Assembly (NCBI GenBank): GCA_947579665.1 | Contig: OX388341.1 | Span: 682,001 to 746,000, forward strand | Direction: 5' to 3' | From: Sympetrum striolatum | Lineage: Eukaryota; Arthropoda; Insecta; Odonata; Libellulidae | Length of the DNA stretch: 64,000 bases | Part shown: in pieces, positions 1-13,043 of the stretch | Layout of the letters: every line of letters begins with the position of its first letter | How positions within the stretch are numbered: position 1 is the stretch's first letter | Notes under the pieces: model-generated | Seen by the model: the letters and a program-made list of their open reading frames with translations, nothing else | Databases searched by the model: none | What the model was told of the DNA's origin: nothing | Position numbers and translations under genes: made by a program

Positions 1-68
1 CCAGGAAGCGGAGGATGCCTAATAAATTGAGTATTAAAGTATACAATGCGTATTTAGTTTAACTGTCA
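1..68 (+). repeat. Partial monomer at left edge
   Basis: The window opens at CCAGGAAGCGG, equivalent to monomer position 155, so the first 154 bp of this copy lie outside. The array therefore continues to the left. Confidence 0.95.
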
Positions 69-734
69 TTGCTGTTAATTTAGATTAATTAAGCTATTGC
101 TATCAAAGATAGAATACAATCTCTTACGATTCTTTTTCTCTTCCTGGTCATCATTAAGTCGAATCATCTTTAATACAATGGAGTCACTGGTGATGCTTTG
201 GTGCTTAGAAAGATAATGAGAGCCAGGAAGTGGAGGATGCCTAATAAATTGAGTATTAAAGTATACAATGCGTAATTACTTTAACTGTCATTGCTGTTAA
301 TTGAGATTAAGTAAGCTATTGTTATCAAAGATAGAACACAATCTCTTACGATTCTTTCTCTCTTCCTGTCCAACATTAACTAGAATCATCCTTAATACAA
401 TGGAGTCACAGGTGATGCTGCGGTGCTTAGAAAGATTAGGAGAGCCAGGAAGCGGAGGATGCCTAATAAATTGAGTATTAAAGTATACAATGCGTATTTA
501 GTTTAACTGTAATTGCTGTTAATTGAGATTAAGTAAGCTATTGTTATCAAAGATAGAACACAATCTCTTACGATTCTTTCTCTCTTCCTGTCCAACATTA
601 ACTAGAATCATCCTTAATACAATGGAGTCACAGGTGATGCTGCGGTGCTTAGAAAGATTAGGAGAGCCAGGAAGCGGAGGATGCCTAATAAATTGAGTAT
701 TAAAGTATACAATGCGTATTTAGTATAACTGTCA
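1..734 (+). repeat. Lead block of family 1 monomers
   Basis: Complete monomers start at 69, 291 and 513. Those at 291 and 513 are nearly identical and share a private set of variants (AGAACACAATC, GTCCAACATTAAC, TAGAATCATCC, GTCACAGG). I noticed differences only in their last dozen bases. This looks like a recent single-monomer duplication. Confidence 0.85.
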
Positions 735-2505
735 TTGCTGTTAATTGAGATTAAGTTAGCTATTGTTATCAAAAATAGAATACAATCTCTTACGATTCTT
801 TTTCTCTTCCTGGCCATCATTAACTCGAATCATCTGCAATACAATGGAGTCACTGGTGATGCTGCGGTGCTTAGAAAGATTACGAGAGCAGGAAGCGGAG
901 GATGCCTAATAAATTGAGTATTAAAGCAAACAATGCGTATTTAGTTTAACTGTCATTGCTGTTAATTGAAATTAAGTTAGCTATTGTTATCAAAGATAGA
1001 ATACAATCTCTTACGATTCTTTTTCTCTTCCTGTCCACCATTAACTCGAATCATCTGCAATACAATGGAGTCACTGGTGATGCTGCGGTGCTTAGAAAGA
1101 TTACGAGAGCAGGAAGCGGAGGATGCCTAATAAATTGAGTATTAAAGTATACAATGCGTATTTAGTTTAACTGTCATTGCTGTTAATTGAGATTAAGTTA
1201 GCTATTATTATCAAAGATAGAATACAATCTCTTACGATTCTTTTTCTCTTCCTGGCCATCATTAACTCGAATCATCTGCAATACAATGGAGTCACTGGTG
1301 ATGCTGCGGTGCTTAGAAAGATTACGAGAGCAGGAAGCGGAGGATGCCTAATAAATTGAGTATTAAAGCAAACAATGCGTATTTAGTTTAACTGTCATTG
1401 CTGTTAATTGAAATTAAGTTAGCTATTGTTATCAAAGATAGAATACAATCTCTTACGATTCTTTTTCTCTTCCTGTCCACCATCAACTCGAATCATCTGC
1501 AATACAATGGAGTCACTGGTGATGCTGCGGTGCTTAGAAAGATTAGGAGAGCCAGGAAGTGGAGGATGCCTAATAAATTGAGTATTAAAGTATACAATGC
1601 GTATTTAGTTTAACTGTCATTGCTGTTAATTGAGATTAAGTTAGCTATTGTTATCAAAGATAGAATACAATCTCTTACGATTCTTTTTCTCTTCCTGGCC
1701 ATCATTAACTCGAATCATCTGCAATACAATGGAGTCACTGGTGATGCTGCGGTGCTTAGAAAGATTACGAGAGCAGGAAGCGGAGGATGCCTAATAAATT
1801 GAGTATTAAAGCAAACAATGCGTATTTAGTTTAACTGTCATTGCTGTTAATTGAAATTAAGTTAGCTATTGTTATCAATGATAGAATACAATCTCTTACG
1901 ATTCTTTTTCTCTTCCTGTCCACCATTAACTCGAATCATCTGCAATACAATGGAGTCACTGGTGATGCTGCGGTGCTTAGAAAGATTAGGAGAGCCAGAA
2001 AGTGGAGGATGCCTAATAAATTGAGTATTAAAGTATACAATGCGTATTTAGTTTACCTGTCATTGCTGTTAATTGAGATTAAGTTAGCTATTGTTATCAA
2101 AGATAGAATACAATCTCTTACGATTCTTTTTCTCTTCCTGGCCATCATTAACTCGAATCATCTGCAATACAATGGAGTCACTGGTGATGCTGCGGTGCTT
2201 AGAAAGATTACGAGAGCAGGAAGCGGAGGATGCCTAATAAATTGAGTATTAAAGCAAACAATGCGTATTTAGTTTAACTGTCATTGCTGTTAATTGAAAT
2301 TAAGTTAGCTATTGTTATCAAAGATAGAATACAATCTCTTACGATTCTTTTTCTCTTCCTGTCCACCATTAACTCGAATCATCTTTAATACAATGGAGTC
2401 ACTGGTGATGCTACGGTGCTTAGAAAGATTAGGAGAGCCAGGAAGCGGAGGATGCCTAATAAATTGAGTATTAAAGCAAACAATGCGTATTTAGTTTAAC
2501 TGTCA
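735..2505 (+). repeat. Alternating dimer higher-order repeat (about 443 bp)
   Basis: Monomers alternate A-B-A-B at 735/956, 1177/1398, 1620/1841 and 2063/2284. A monomers read GGCCATCATTAAC, usually lack one C (GAGAGCAGG) and end in GCAAACAATG. B monomers read TTGAAATTAAG and GTCCACCAT. The missing C makes the A copies 221 bp. Most B copies keep 222 bp; the first, 956, also carries the deletion. The dimer reappears at 5834-6276. Confidence 0.85.
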
Positions 2506-3480
2506 TTGCTGTTAATTGAGATTAAGTTAGCTAATGTTATCAAAAATAGAATATAATCTCTTACGATTCTTTTTCTCTTCCTGGCCATCATTAAGTCGAA
2601 TCATCTGCAATACAATGGAGTCACTAGTGATGCTGCGGTGCTTAGAAGGATTAGGAGAGCCAGGAAGCGGAGGATGCCTAATAAATTGAGTATTAAAGTA
2701 TACAATGCGTATTTAGTTTAACTGTCATTGCTGTTAATTGAGATTAAGTTAGCTATTGTTATCAAAAAAAGAATACAATCTCCTACGATTCTTTTTCTCT
2801 TCCTGGCCATCATTAAGTCGAATCATCTTTAATACAATGGAGTCACTGGTGATGCTGCGGTGCTTAGAAAGATTAGGAGAACCAGGAAGCGGAGGATGCC
2901 TAATAATTTGAGTATTAAAGTATACAATGAGTATTTAGTTTAACTGTCATTGCTGTTAATTGAGATTATGTTAGCTATTGGTATCAAAAATAGAATATAA
3001 TCTCTTACGATTCTTTTTCTCTTCCTGGCCATCATTAAGTCGAATCATCCTTAATACAATGGAGTCACTGGTGATGCTGCGGTGCTTAGAAGGATTAGGA
3101 GACCAAGGAAGCGCAGGATGCCTAATAAATTGAGTATTAAAGTATACAATGCGTATTTAGTTTAACTGTCATTGCTATTAATTGAGATTAAGTTAGCTAT
3201 TGTTATCAAAAATAGAATACAATCTCTTACGATTCTTTTTCTCTTCCTGGCCATCATTAAGTCGAATCATCTTTAATACAATGGAGTCACTGGTGATGCT
3301 GCGGTGCTTAGAAAGATTAGGAGAGCCAGGAAGCGGAGGATGCCTAATAAATTGAGTATTTAAGTATACAATGAGTATTTAGTTTAACTGTCATTGCTGT
3401 TAATTGAGATTAAGTTAGCTATTGCTATCAAAAATAGAATATAATCTCTTACGATTCTTTTTCTCTTCCTGGCCATCATT
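2381..3480 (+). repeat. Duplicated segment of about 1.1 kb, copy 1
   Basis: Matches 7261-8360 at a constant spacing of 4880 bp. Shared private marks include GATGCTACGG, ATCAAAAAAAGAATAC with TCTCCTACG, GATTATGTTAGC and TTGGTATC. The similarity falls to background on both sides. A few differences are seen, such as CTCTTACG against CTCTTGCG. Confidence 0.8.
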
Positions 3481-5611
3481 AAGTCGAATCATCTTTAATA
3501 CAATGGAGTCACTGGTAATGCTACGGTGCTTAGAAAGATAGGAGAGCCAGGAAGCGGAGGATGCATAATAAATTGAGTATTAAAGCAAACAATGCGTATT
3601 TAGTTTAACTGTCATTGCTGTTAATTGAGATTAAGTTAGCTAATGTTATCAAAAATAGAATACAAACTCTTACGATTCTTTTTCACTTCCTGGCCATCAT
3701 TAAGTCGAATCATCTTTAATACGATGGAGTCACTGGTGATGCTGCGGTGCTTAGAAAGATTAGGAATGCCAGGAAGCGGAGGATGCCTAATAAATTGAGT
3801 ATTAAAGTATACAATGCGTATTTAGTTTAACTGTCATTGCTGTTAATTGAGATTAAGTTAGCTTTTGTTATCAAAAATAGAATACAATCTCTTACGATTC
3901 TTTTTCTCTTTCTGGCTATCATTAAGTCGAATCATCTGCAATACAATGGAGTCACTGGTAATGCTGCGGTGCTTAGAAAGGTAAGGAGAGCCAGGAAGCG
4001 GAGGATGCCTAATAAATTGAGTATTGAAGTATATAATGCGTATTTAGTTTAACTGTCATTGCTGTTAATAGAGATTAAGTTAGCTATTGCTATCAAAAAT
4101 AGAATACAATCACTTACGATTCTTTTTCTCTTCCTGGCCATCATTAAGTCGAATCATTAGCAATACAATGGAGTCACTAGTGATGCTGCGGTGCTTAGAA
4201 AGATTAGGAGAGCCAGGAAGCGGAGGATGCCTAATAAATTGAGTATTAGGGTATACAATGCGTATTAAGTTTAACTGTCATTGCTGTTCATTGAGATTAA
4301 GTTAGCTTTTGTTATCAAAAATAGAATACAATCTCTTACGATTCTTTTTCTCTTTCTGGCCATCATTAAGTCGAATCATCTGCAATACAATGGAGTCACT
4401 GGTGATACTGCGTTGCTTAGAAAGGTTAGGAGAGCAAGGAAGCAGAGGATGCCTAATAAATTGAGTATTAAAGTATACAATGCGTATTTAGTTTAACTGT
4501 CATTTCTGTTAATTGAGATTAAGTCAGCTATTGCTATCAAAAATTAAATACAATCTCTTACGATTCTTTTTCTCTTTCTGGCCATCATTAAGTCGAATCA
4601 TCTGCAATACAATGGAGTCACTGGTGATGCTGCGGTGCTTAGAAAGATTAGGAGCGCCAGAAACGGAGGATGCCTAATAAAGTTAGTATTTAAGTATACA
4701 ATGCGTATTAAGTTTAACTGTCATTGCTGTTAATTGAGATTAAGTTAGCTATTTTTATCAATAATAGAATACAATCTCTAACGATTCTTTTTCTCTTCCT
4801 GGTCAACATGAAGTCGAATCATCTTTAATACAATGGAGTCTGTGGTGAAGCTGCGGAGCTTAGAAAGATTTGGAGAGCCAGGTAGCGGAGGATGCCTAAT
4901 AAATTGAGTATTAAAGTAAACAATGCGTATTTAGTTTAACTGTCATTGCTGTTAATTGAGATTAAGTTAGCTATTGCTATCAAAAATAAAATACAATCAC
5001 TTCCGATTCTTTCTCTCTTCCTGTCCATCATTTAGTCGAATCATCTGCAATACAATGGAGTCTGTGGTGATGCTGCGGTGCTTAGAAAGGTTAGGAGAGC
5101 CAGGAAGCGGAGGATGCCTAATAAATTGAGTATTAAAGTATACAATGCGTATTAAGTTTAACTGTCATTGCTGTTAATTGACATTAAGTTAGCTTTTGTT
5201 ATCAAAAATAGAATACAATCTCTTACGATTCTTTTTCTCTTTCTGGCCATCATTAAGTCAAATAATCTGCAATACAATGGAGTCACTGGTGATGCTGCGG
5301 TGCTTGAAAAGGTTAGGAGAGACAGGAATCGGAGGATGCCTAATAAATTAGGTATTAAAGTATACAATGCGTATTTAGTTTAACTGTCATTGCTGTTAAT
5401 TGAGATTAAGTTAGCTATTGCAATCAAAAATAAAATACAATCTCTTACGATTCTTTTTCTCTTCCTGGCCATCATTTAGTGGAATCATCTGCAATACAAT
5501 GGAGTCACTAGTGATGCTGCGGTGCTTAGAAAGATTAGGAGAGCCAGGAAGCGGAGGATGCCTAATAAATTGAGTATTAAAGTATACAATGCGTATTAAG
5601 TTTAACTGTCA
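2506..5611 (+). repeat. Heterogeneous monomer block
   Basis: Single monomers with mixed markers and no clear short HOR. The copies at 4724 and 4946 carry family 2 markers (GTCTGTGGTGAAG, CTCTCTTCCTGTCC) in otherwise family 1-like sequence, so they look chimeric. The monomers at 3394 and 4503 are 221 bp. The left part (to about 3480) is shared with 7261-8360. Confidence 0.75.
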
Positions 5612-6719
5612 TTGCTGTTAATTGAGATTAAGTTAGCTTTTGTTATCAGAGATAGAATACAATCTCTTACGATTCTTTTTCTCTTCCTGTCCACCATTAA
5701 CTCGAATCATCTGCAATACAATGGAGTCACTGGTGATGCTGCGGTGCTTAGAAAGATTAGGAGAGCCAGGAAACGGAGGATGCCTAATAAATTGAGCATT
5801 AAAGTATACAATGCGTATTTAGTTTACCTGTCATTGCTGTTAATTGAGATTAAGTTAGCTATTGTTATCAAAGATAGAATCCAATCTCTTACGATTCTTT
5901 TTCTCTTCCTGGCCATCATTAACTCGAATCATCTGCAATACAATGGAGTCACTGGTGATGCTGCGGTGCTTAGAAAGATTACGAGAGCAGGAAGCGGAGG
6001 ATGCCTAATAAATTGAGTATTAAAGCAAACAATGCGTATTTAGTTTAACTGTCATTGCTGTTAATTGAAATTAAGTTAGCTATTGTTATCAAAGATAGAA
6101 TACAATCTCTTACGATTCTTTTTCTCTTCCTGTCCACCATTAACTCGAATCATCTGCAATACAATGGAGTCACTGGTGATGCTGCGGTGCTTAGAAAGAT
6201 TAGGAGAGCCAGGAAGTGGAGGATGCCTAATAAATTGAGTATTAAAGTAAACAATGCGTATTTAGTTTAACTGTCATTGCTGTTAATTGAGATTAAGTTA
6301 GCTATTGTTATCAAAGATAGAATACAATCTCTTACGATTCTTTTTCTCTTCCTGGCCATCATTAACTCGATTCATCTGCAATACAATGGAGTCACTGGTG
6401 ATGCTGCGGTGCTTTGAAAGAATAGGAGAGCCAGGAAGCGGAGGATGCCTAATAAATTGAGTATTAAAGTATACAATGCGTATTTAGTTTAACTGTCATT
6501 GCTGTTAATTGAGATTAAGTTCGCTAACTTTATCAAAAATAGAATACAATCTCTTACGATTCTTTTCTCTTCCTGGCCATCATTAACTCGAATCATCTGC
6601 AATACAATGGAGTCACTTGTGATGCTGCGGTGCTTAGAAAGACTACGAGAGCCAGGAAGCGGAGGATGCCTAATAATTTGAGTATTAAAGTATACAATGC
6701 GTATTTAGTTTATCTGTCA
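5612..6719 (+). repeat. Second occurrence of the alternating dimer, with flanks
   Basis: The monomers at 5834 and 6055 repeat the A and B types of 735-2505. The copy at 5612 starts with a TTATCAGAGATAG form also seen at 12035, 16044 and 19266, then switches to the B type (GTCCACCATTAAC), so it appears chimeric. The copy at 6499 is 221 bp through loss of one T in the pyrimidine tract. Confidence 0.75.
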
Positions 6720-8273
6720 TTGCTGTTAATTGAGATTAAGTTAGCTATTGTTATCAAAAATAGAATACAATCTCTTACGATTCTTTTTCTCTTCCTGGCC
6801 ATCATTAAGTCGAAGCATCTGCAGTACAATGGAGTAACTGGTGATGCTGCGGTGCTTAGAATGATTAGGAGAGCAAGGAAGCGCAGGATGCCTAATAAAT
6901 ATAGTATTAAAGTAAACAATGCGTATTTAGTTTAACTGTCATTGCTGTTAATTGAGATTAAATTAGCTATTGTTATCAAAAATAGAATATAATCTCTTGC
7001 GATTCTTTTTCTCCTCCTGGCCATCATTAAGTCGAATCATCTTTAATACAATGGAGTCACTGGTGATGCTGCGGTGCTTAGAATGATTAGGAGAGCAAGG
7101 AAGCGCAGGATGCCTAATAAATTGAGTATTAAAGTAAACAATGCGAATTTAGTTTAACTGTCATTGCTGTTAATTGAGATTAAGTTAGCTATTGTTATCA
7201 AAAATAGAATATAATCTCTTGCGATTCTTTTTCTCCTCCTGGCCATCATTAAGTCGAATCATCTTTAATACAATGGAGTCACTGGTGATGCTACGGTGCT
7301 TAGAAAGATTAGGAGAGCCAGGAAGCGGAGGATGCCTGATAAATTGAGTATTAAAGCAAACAATGCGTATTTAGTTTAACTGTCATTGCTGTTAATTGAG
7401 ATTAAGTTAGCTAATGTTATCAAAAATAGAATATAATCTCTTGCGATTCTTTTTCTCTTCCTGGCCATCATTAAGTCGAATCATCTGCAATACAATGGAG
7501 TCACTAGTGATGCTGCGGTGCTTAGAAGGATTAGGAGAGCCAGGAAGCGGAGGATGCCTAATAAATTGAGTATTAAAGTATACAATGCGTATTTAGTTTA
7601 ACTGTCATTGCTGTTAATTGAGATTAAGTTAGCTATTGTTATCAAAAAAAGAATACAATCTCCTACGATTCTTTTTCTCTTCCTGGCCATCATTAAGTCG
7701 AATCATCTTTAATACAATGGAGTCACTGGTGATGCTGCGGTGCTTAGAAAGATTAGGAGAACCAGGAAGCGGAGGATGCCTAATAATTTGAGTATTAAAG
7801 TATACAATGAGTATTTAGTTTAACTGTCATTGCTGTTAATTGAGATTATGTTAGCTATTGGTATCAAAAATAGAATATAATCTCTTACGATTCTTTTTCT
7901 CTTCCTGGCCATCATTAAGTCGAATCATCCTTAATACAATGGAGTCACTGGTGATGCTGCGGTGCTTAGAAGGATTAGGAGAGCAAGGAAGCGCAGGATG
8001 CCTAATAAATTGAGTATTAAAGTATACAATGCGTATTTAGTTTAACTGTCATTGCTATTAATTGAGATTAAGTTAGCTATTGTTATCAAAAATAGAATAC
8101 AATCTCTTACGATTCTTTTTCTCTTCCTGGCCATCATTAAGTCGAATCATCTTTAATACAATGGAGTCACTGGTGATGCTGCGGTGCTTAGAAAGATTAG
8201 GAGAGCCATGAAGCGGAGGATGCCTAATAAATTGAGTATTTAAGTATACAATGAGTATTTAGTTTAACTGTCA
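6720..8273 (+). repeat. Family 1 monomers including a 1.1-kb duplicated segment
   Basis: Seven monomers of 222 bp start at 6720, 6942, 7164, 7386, 7608, 7830 and 8052. Those at 6942 and 7164 share TCTCTTGCGATTC and TCTCCTCCTGG. From about 7261 the block duplicates 2381-3480. Confidence 0.8.
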
Positions 8274-8360
8274 TTGCTGTTAATTGAGATTAAGTTAGCT
8301 ATTGCTATCAAAAATAGAATATAATCTCTTACGATTCTTTTTCTCTTCCTGGCCATCATT
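7261..8360 (+). repeat. Duplicated segment of about 1.1 kb, copy 2
   Basis: Counterpart of 2381-3480 with the same order of private variants. It diverges at its right end, where this copy reads TTAAATCGAATCATCTGC and copy 1 reads TTAAGTCGAATCATCTTT. Confidence 0.8.
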
Positions 8361-9820
8361 AAATCGAATCATCTGCAATACAATGGAGTCACTGGAGGTG
8401 CTGCGGTGCTTAGAAAGGTTAAAGCCAGGAAGCGGAGGATGCCTAATAAATTGAGTATTAAAGTAAACAATGCGTATTTAGTTTAACTGTCATTGCTGTT
8501 AATTGAGATTAAGTTAGCTATTGCTATCAAAAATAAAATACAATCACTTCCGATTCTTTCTCTCTTCCTGTCCATCATTTAGTCGAATCATCTGCAATAC
8601 AATGGAGTCTGTGGTGAGGCTGCGGTGCTTAGAAAGATTAGGAGAGCCAGGAAGCGGAGGATGCCTAATAAATTGAATATTAAAGTAAACAATGCGTATT
8701 CAGTTTAACTGTCATTACTGTTAATTGAGATTAAGTTAGCTTTTGTTATCAAAAATAGAATACAATCTCTTACGATTCTTTTTCTCTTTCTGGCCATCAT
8801 TAAATCGAATCATCTGCAATACAATGGAGTCACTGGAGGTGCTGTGGTGCTTAGAAAGGTTAAAGCCAGGAAGCGGAGGATGCCTAATAAATTGAGTATT
8901 AAAGTATACAATCCGTATTTAGTTTAACTGTCATTGCTGTTAATTGAGATTAAGTTAGCTATTGCTATCAAAAATAAAATACAATCTCTTACGATTCTTT
9001 TTCTCTTCCTGGCCATCATTAAGTCGAATCATCTGCAATATAATGGAGTCACTAATGATGCTGCGGTGCTTAGAAAGGTTAGGAGAGCCAGGAAGCGGAG
9101 GATGCCTAATAAATTGAGTATTAAAGTATACAATGCGTATTTTGTTTAACTGTCATTTCTGTTAATTGAGATTAAGTTAGCTATTGCTATCAAAAATTAA
9201 ATACAATCTCTTACGATTCTTTTTCTCTTTCTGGCCATCATTAAGTCGAATCATCTGCAATACAATGGAGTCACTGGTGATGCTGCGGTGCTTAGAAAGA
9301 TTAGGAGAGCCAGGAAGCGGAGGATGCCTAATAAATTGAGTATTAAAGTATACAATGCGTATTAAGTTTAACTGTCATTGCAGTTAATTGAGATTAAGTA
9401 AGCTATTGCTATCAAAAATAAAATACAATCTCTTACGATTCTTTGTCTCTTCCTGGCCATCATTAAGTCGAATCATCTGCAATACAATGGAGTCACTGGT
9501 GATGCTGCGGTGCTTAGAAAGATTAGGAGCGCCAGAAACGGAGGATGCCTAATAAAGTTAGTATTAAAGTATACAATGCGTATTAAGTTTAACTGTCATT
9601 GCTGTTAATTGAGATTAAGTTAGCTATTGTTATCAATAATAGAATACAATCTCTAACGATTCTTTTTCTCTTCCTGGTCAACATTAAGTCGAATCATCTT
9701 TAATACAATGGAGTCTGTGGTGAAGCTGCGGAGCTTAGAAAGATTTGGAGAGCCAGGTAGCGGAGGATGCCTAATAAATTGAGTATTAAAGTAAACAATG
9801 CGTATTTAGTTTAACTGTCA

Positions 9821-10264
9821 TTGCTGTTAATTGAGATTAAGTTAGCTATTGCTATCAAAAATAAAATACAATCTCTTACGATTCTTTTTCTCTTCCTGGC
9901 CATCATTAAGTCGAATCATCTGCAATACAATGGAGTCACTGGAGGTGCTGCGGTGCTTAGAAAGGTTAGGAGAGCCAGGAAGCGGAGGATGCCTAATAAA
10001 TTGAGTATTAAAGTATACAATGCGTATTAAGTTTAACTGTCATTGCTGTTAATTGAGATTAAGTTAGCTTTTGTTATCAAAAATAGAATACAATCTCTTA
10101 CGATTCTTTTTCTCTTTCTGGCCATCATTAAGTCAAATAATCTGCAATACAATGGAGTCACTGGTGATGCTGCGGTGCTTGAAAAGGTTAGGAGAGACAG
10201 GAATCGGAGGATGCCTAATAAATTAGGTATTAAAGTATACAATGCGTATTTAGTTTAACTGTCA
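9821..10264 (+). repeat. 444-bp dimer, tandem copy 1
   Basis: Two monomers (9821 and 10043) form a unit repeated directly at 10265-10708. I saw no difference on side-by-side reading. The first monomer has GTCACTGGAGGTGCTG; the second has AGTCAAATAATCTGC, GAGACAGGAATCGG and AATTAGGTATT. The same dimer occurs at 15378 and, with one or two changes, at 18600. Confidence 0.88.
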
Positions 10265-10708
10265 TTGCTGTTAATTGAGATTAAGTTAGCTATTGCTATC
10301 AAAAATAAAATACAATCTCTTACGATTCTTTTTCTCTTCCTGGCCATCATTAAGTCGAATCATCTGCAATACAATGGAGTCACTGGAGGTGCTGCGGTGC
10401 TTAGAAAGGTTAGGAGAGCCAGGAAGCGGAGGATGCCTAATAAATTGAGTATTAAAGTATACAATGCGTATTAAGTTTAACTGTCATTGCTGTTAATTGA
10501 GATTAAGTTAGCTTTTGTTATCAAAAATAGAATACAATCTCTTACGATTCTTTTTCTCTTTCTGGCCATCATTAAGTCAAATAATCTGCAATACAATGGA
10601 GTCACTGGTGATGCTGCGGTGCTTGAAAAGGTTAGGAGAGACAGGAATCGGAGGATGCCTAATAAATTAGGTATTAAAGTATACAATGCGTATTTAGTTT
10701 AACTGTCA
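10265..10708 (+). repeat. 444-bp dimer, tandem copy 2
   Basis: Direct repeat of 9821-10264, apparently identical, which suggests a very recent unequal exchange or replication slippage of exactly two monomers. Confidence 0.88.
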
Positions 10709-12922
10709 TTGCTGTTAATTCAGATTAAGTTAGCTATTGCAATCAAAAATAAAATACAATCTCTTACGATTCTTTTTCTCTTCCTGGCCATCATTTAGTG
10801 GAATCATCTGCAATACAATGGAGTCACTAGTGATGCTGCGGTGCTTAGAAAGATTAGGAGAGCCAGGAAGCGGAGGATGCCTAATAAATTGAGTATTAAA
10901 GTATACAATGCGTATTAAGTTTAACTGTCATTGCTGTTAATTGAGATTAAGTTAGCTATTGTTATCAATAATAGAATACAATCTCTAACGATTCTTTTTC
11001 TCTTCCTGGTCAACATTAAGTCGAATCATCTTTAATACAATGGAGTCTGTGGTGAAGCTGCGGAGCTTAGAAAGATTTGGAGAGCCAGGTAGCGGAGGAT
11101 GCCTAATAAATTGAGTAATAAAGCAAACAATGCGTATTCAGTTTAACTGTCATTACTGTTAATTGAGATTAAGTTAGCTATTGCTATCAAAAATAAAATA
11201 CAATCACTTCCGATTCTTTCTCTCTTCCTGTCCATCATTTAGTCGAATCATCTGCAATACAATGGAGTCTGTGGTGAGGCTGCGGTGCTTAGAAAGATTA
11301 GGAGAGCAAGGAAGCGCAGGATGCCTAATAAATTGAGTATTAAAGTAAACAATGCGTATTCAGTTTAACTGTCATTACTGTTAATTGAGATTAAGTTAGC
11401 TTTTGTTATCAAAAATAGAATACAATCTCTTACGATTCTTTTTCTCTTTCTGGCCATCATTAAATCGAATCATCTGCAATACAATGGAGTCACTGGAGGT
11501 GCTGCGGTGCTTAGAAAGGTTAAAGCCAGGAAGCGGAGGATGCCTAATAAATTGAGTATTAAAGTATACAATGCGTATTTAGTTTAACTGTCATTGCTGT
11601 TAATTGAGATTAAGTTAGCTATTGCTATCAAAAATAAAATACAATCTCTTACGATTCTTTTTCTCTTTCTGGCCATCATTAAATCGAATCATCTGCAATA
11701 CAATGGAGTCACTGGAGGTGCTGCGGTGCTTAGAAAGGTTAAAGCCAGGAAGCGGAGGATGCCTAATAAATTGAGTATTAAAGTATACAATGCGTATTTA
11801 GTTTAACTGTCATTGCTGTTAATTCAGATTAAGTTAGCTATTGCAATCAAAAATAAAATACAATCTCTTACGATTCTTTTTCTCTTCCTGGCCATCATTT
11901 AGTGGAATCATCTGCAATACAATGGAGTCACTAGTGATGCTGCGGTGCTTAGAAAGATTAGGAGAGCCAGGAAGCGGAGGATGCCTAATAAATTGAGTAT
12001 TAAAGTATACAATGCGTATTAAGTTTAACTGTCATTGCTGTTAATTGAGATTAAGTTAGCTTTTGTTATCAGAGATAGAATACAATCTCTTACGATTCTT
12101 TTTCTCTTTCTGGCCATCGTTAAGTCGAATCATCTGCAATACAATGGAGTCAATGGTGATGATGCGGTGCTTAGAAGGATTAGGAGAGCCAGGCAGCGGA
12201 GGATGCCTAATAAATTGAGTATTAAAGTAAAAAATGCGTATTCAGTTTAACTGTCATTGCTGTTAATTGAGATTAAGTTAGCTATTGTTATCAAAAATAG
12301 AATACAATCACTTACGATTCTTTCTCTCTTCCTGTCCATCATTAAGTCAAATCATCTGCAATACAATGGAGTCAATGGTGATGATGCGGTGCTTAGAAGG
12401 ATTAGGAGAGCCAGGCAGCGGAGGATGCCTAATAAATTGAGTATTAAAGTAAAAAATGCGTATTCAGTTTAACTGTCATTGCTGTTAATTGAGATTAAGT
12501 TAGCTATTGTTATCAAAAATAGAATACAATCACTTACGATTCTTTCTCTCTTCCTGTCCATCATTAAGTCGAATCATCTGCAATACAACGAGGTCTGTGG
12601 TGAAGCTGCGGAGCTTAGAAAGATTTGGAGAGCCAGGAAAGAGAGGATGCCTAATAAATTGAGTATTAAAGTAAACAATGCGTATTTAGTTTAACTGTCA
12701 TTGCTGTTAATTGAGATTAAGTTAGCTATTGCTATCAAAAATAAAATACAATCACTTCCGATTCTTTCTCTCTTCCTGTCCATCATTTAGTCGAATCATC
12801 TGCAATACAATGGAGTCTGTGGTGAGGCTGCGGTGCTTAGAAAGATTAGGAGAGCCAGGAAGCGGAGGATGCCTAATAAATTGAATATTAAAGTAAACAA
12901 TGCGTATTCAGTTTAACTGTCA

Positions 12923-13043
12923 TTACTGTTAATTGAGATTAAGTTAGCTTTTGTAATCAAAAATAGAATACAATCTCTTACGATTCTTTTTCTCTTCCTG
13001 GTCATCATTAAGTCGAATCATCTTTAATACAATGGAGTCACTG
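12923..13043 (+). repeat. 121-bp short monomer, class a (HOR A)
   Basis: Lacks about 101 bp of the 3' half. Between ACT of GTCACT and GCTGTTA stands the triplet GAT. The polypyrimidine tract is kept; the GC-richer block is lost. Confidence 0.92.

Larger units (their letters stand above)
8274..10930 (+). repeat. Mixed family 1 and chimeric monomers
   Basis: Contains the first 219-bp monomers (8274 and 8715), in which AGGAGAGCC is shortened to AAAGCC; this form occurs only between 8.27 and 20.27 kb. The monomers at 9156, 9378 and 9599 resemble 4503 and 4724 (AAAATTAAATAC, GCCAGAAACGG, CTAACG). The tandem dimer 9821-10708 lies here. Confidence 0.8.
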
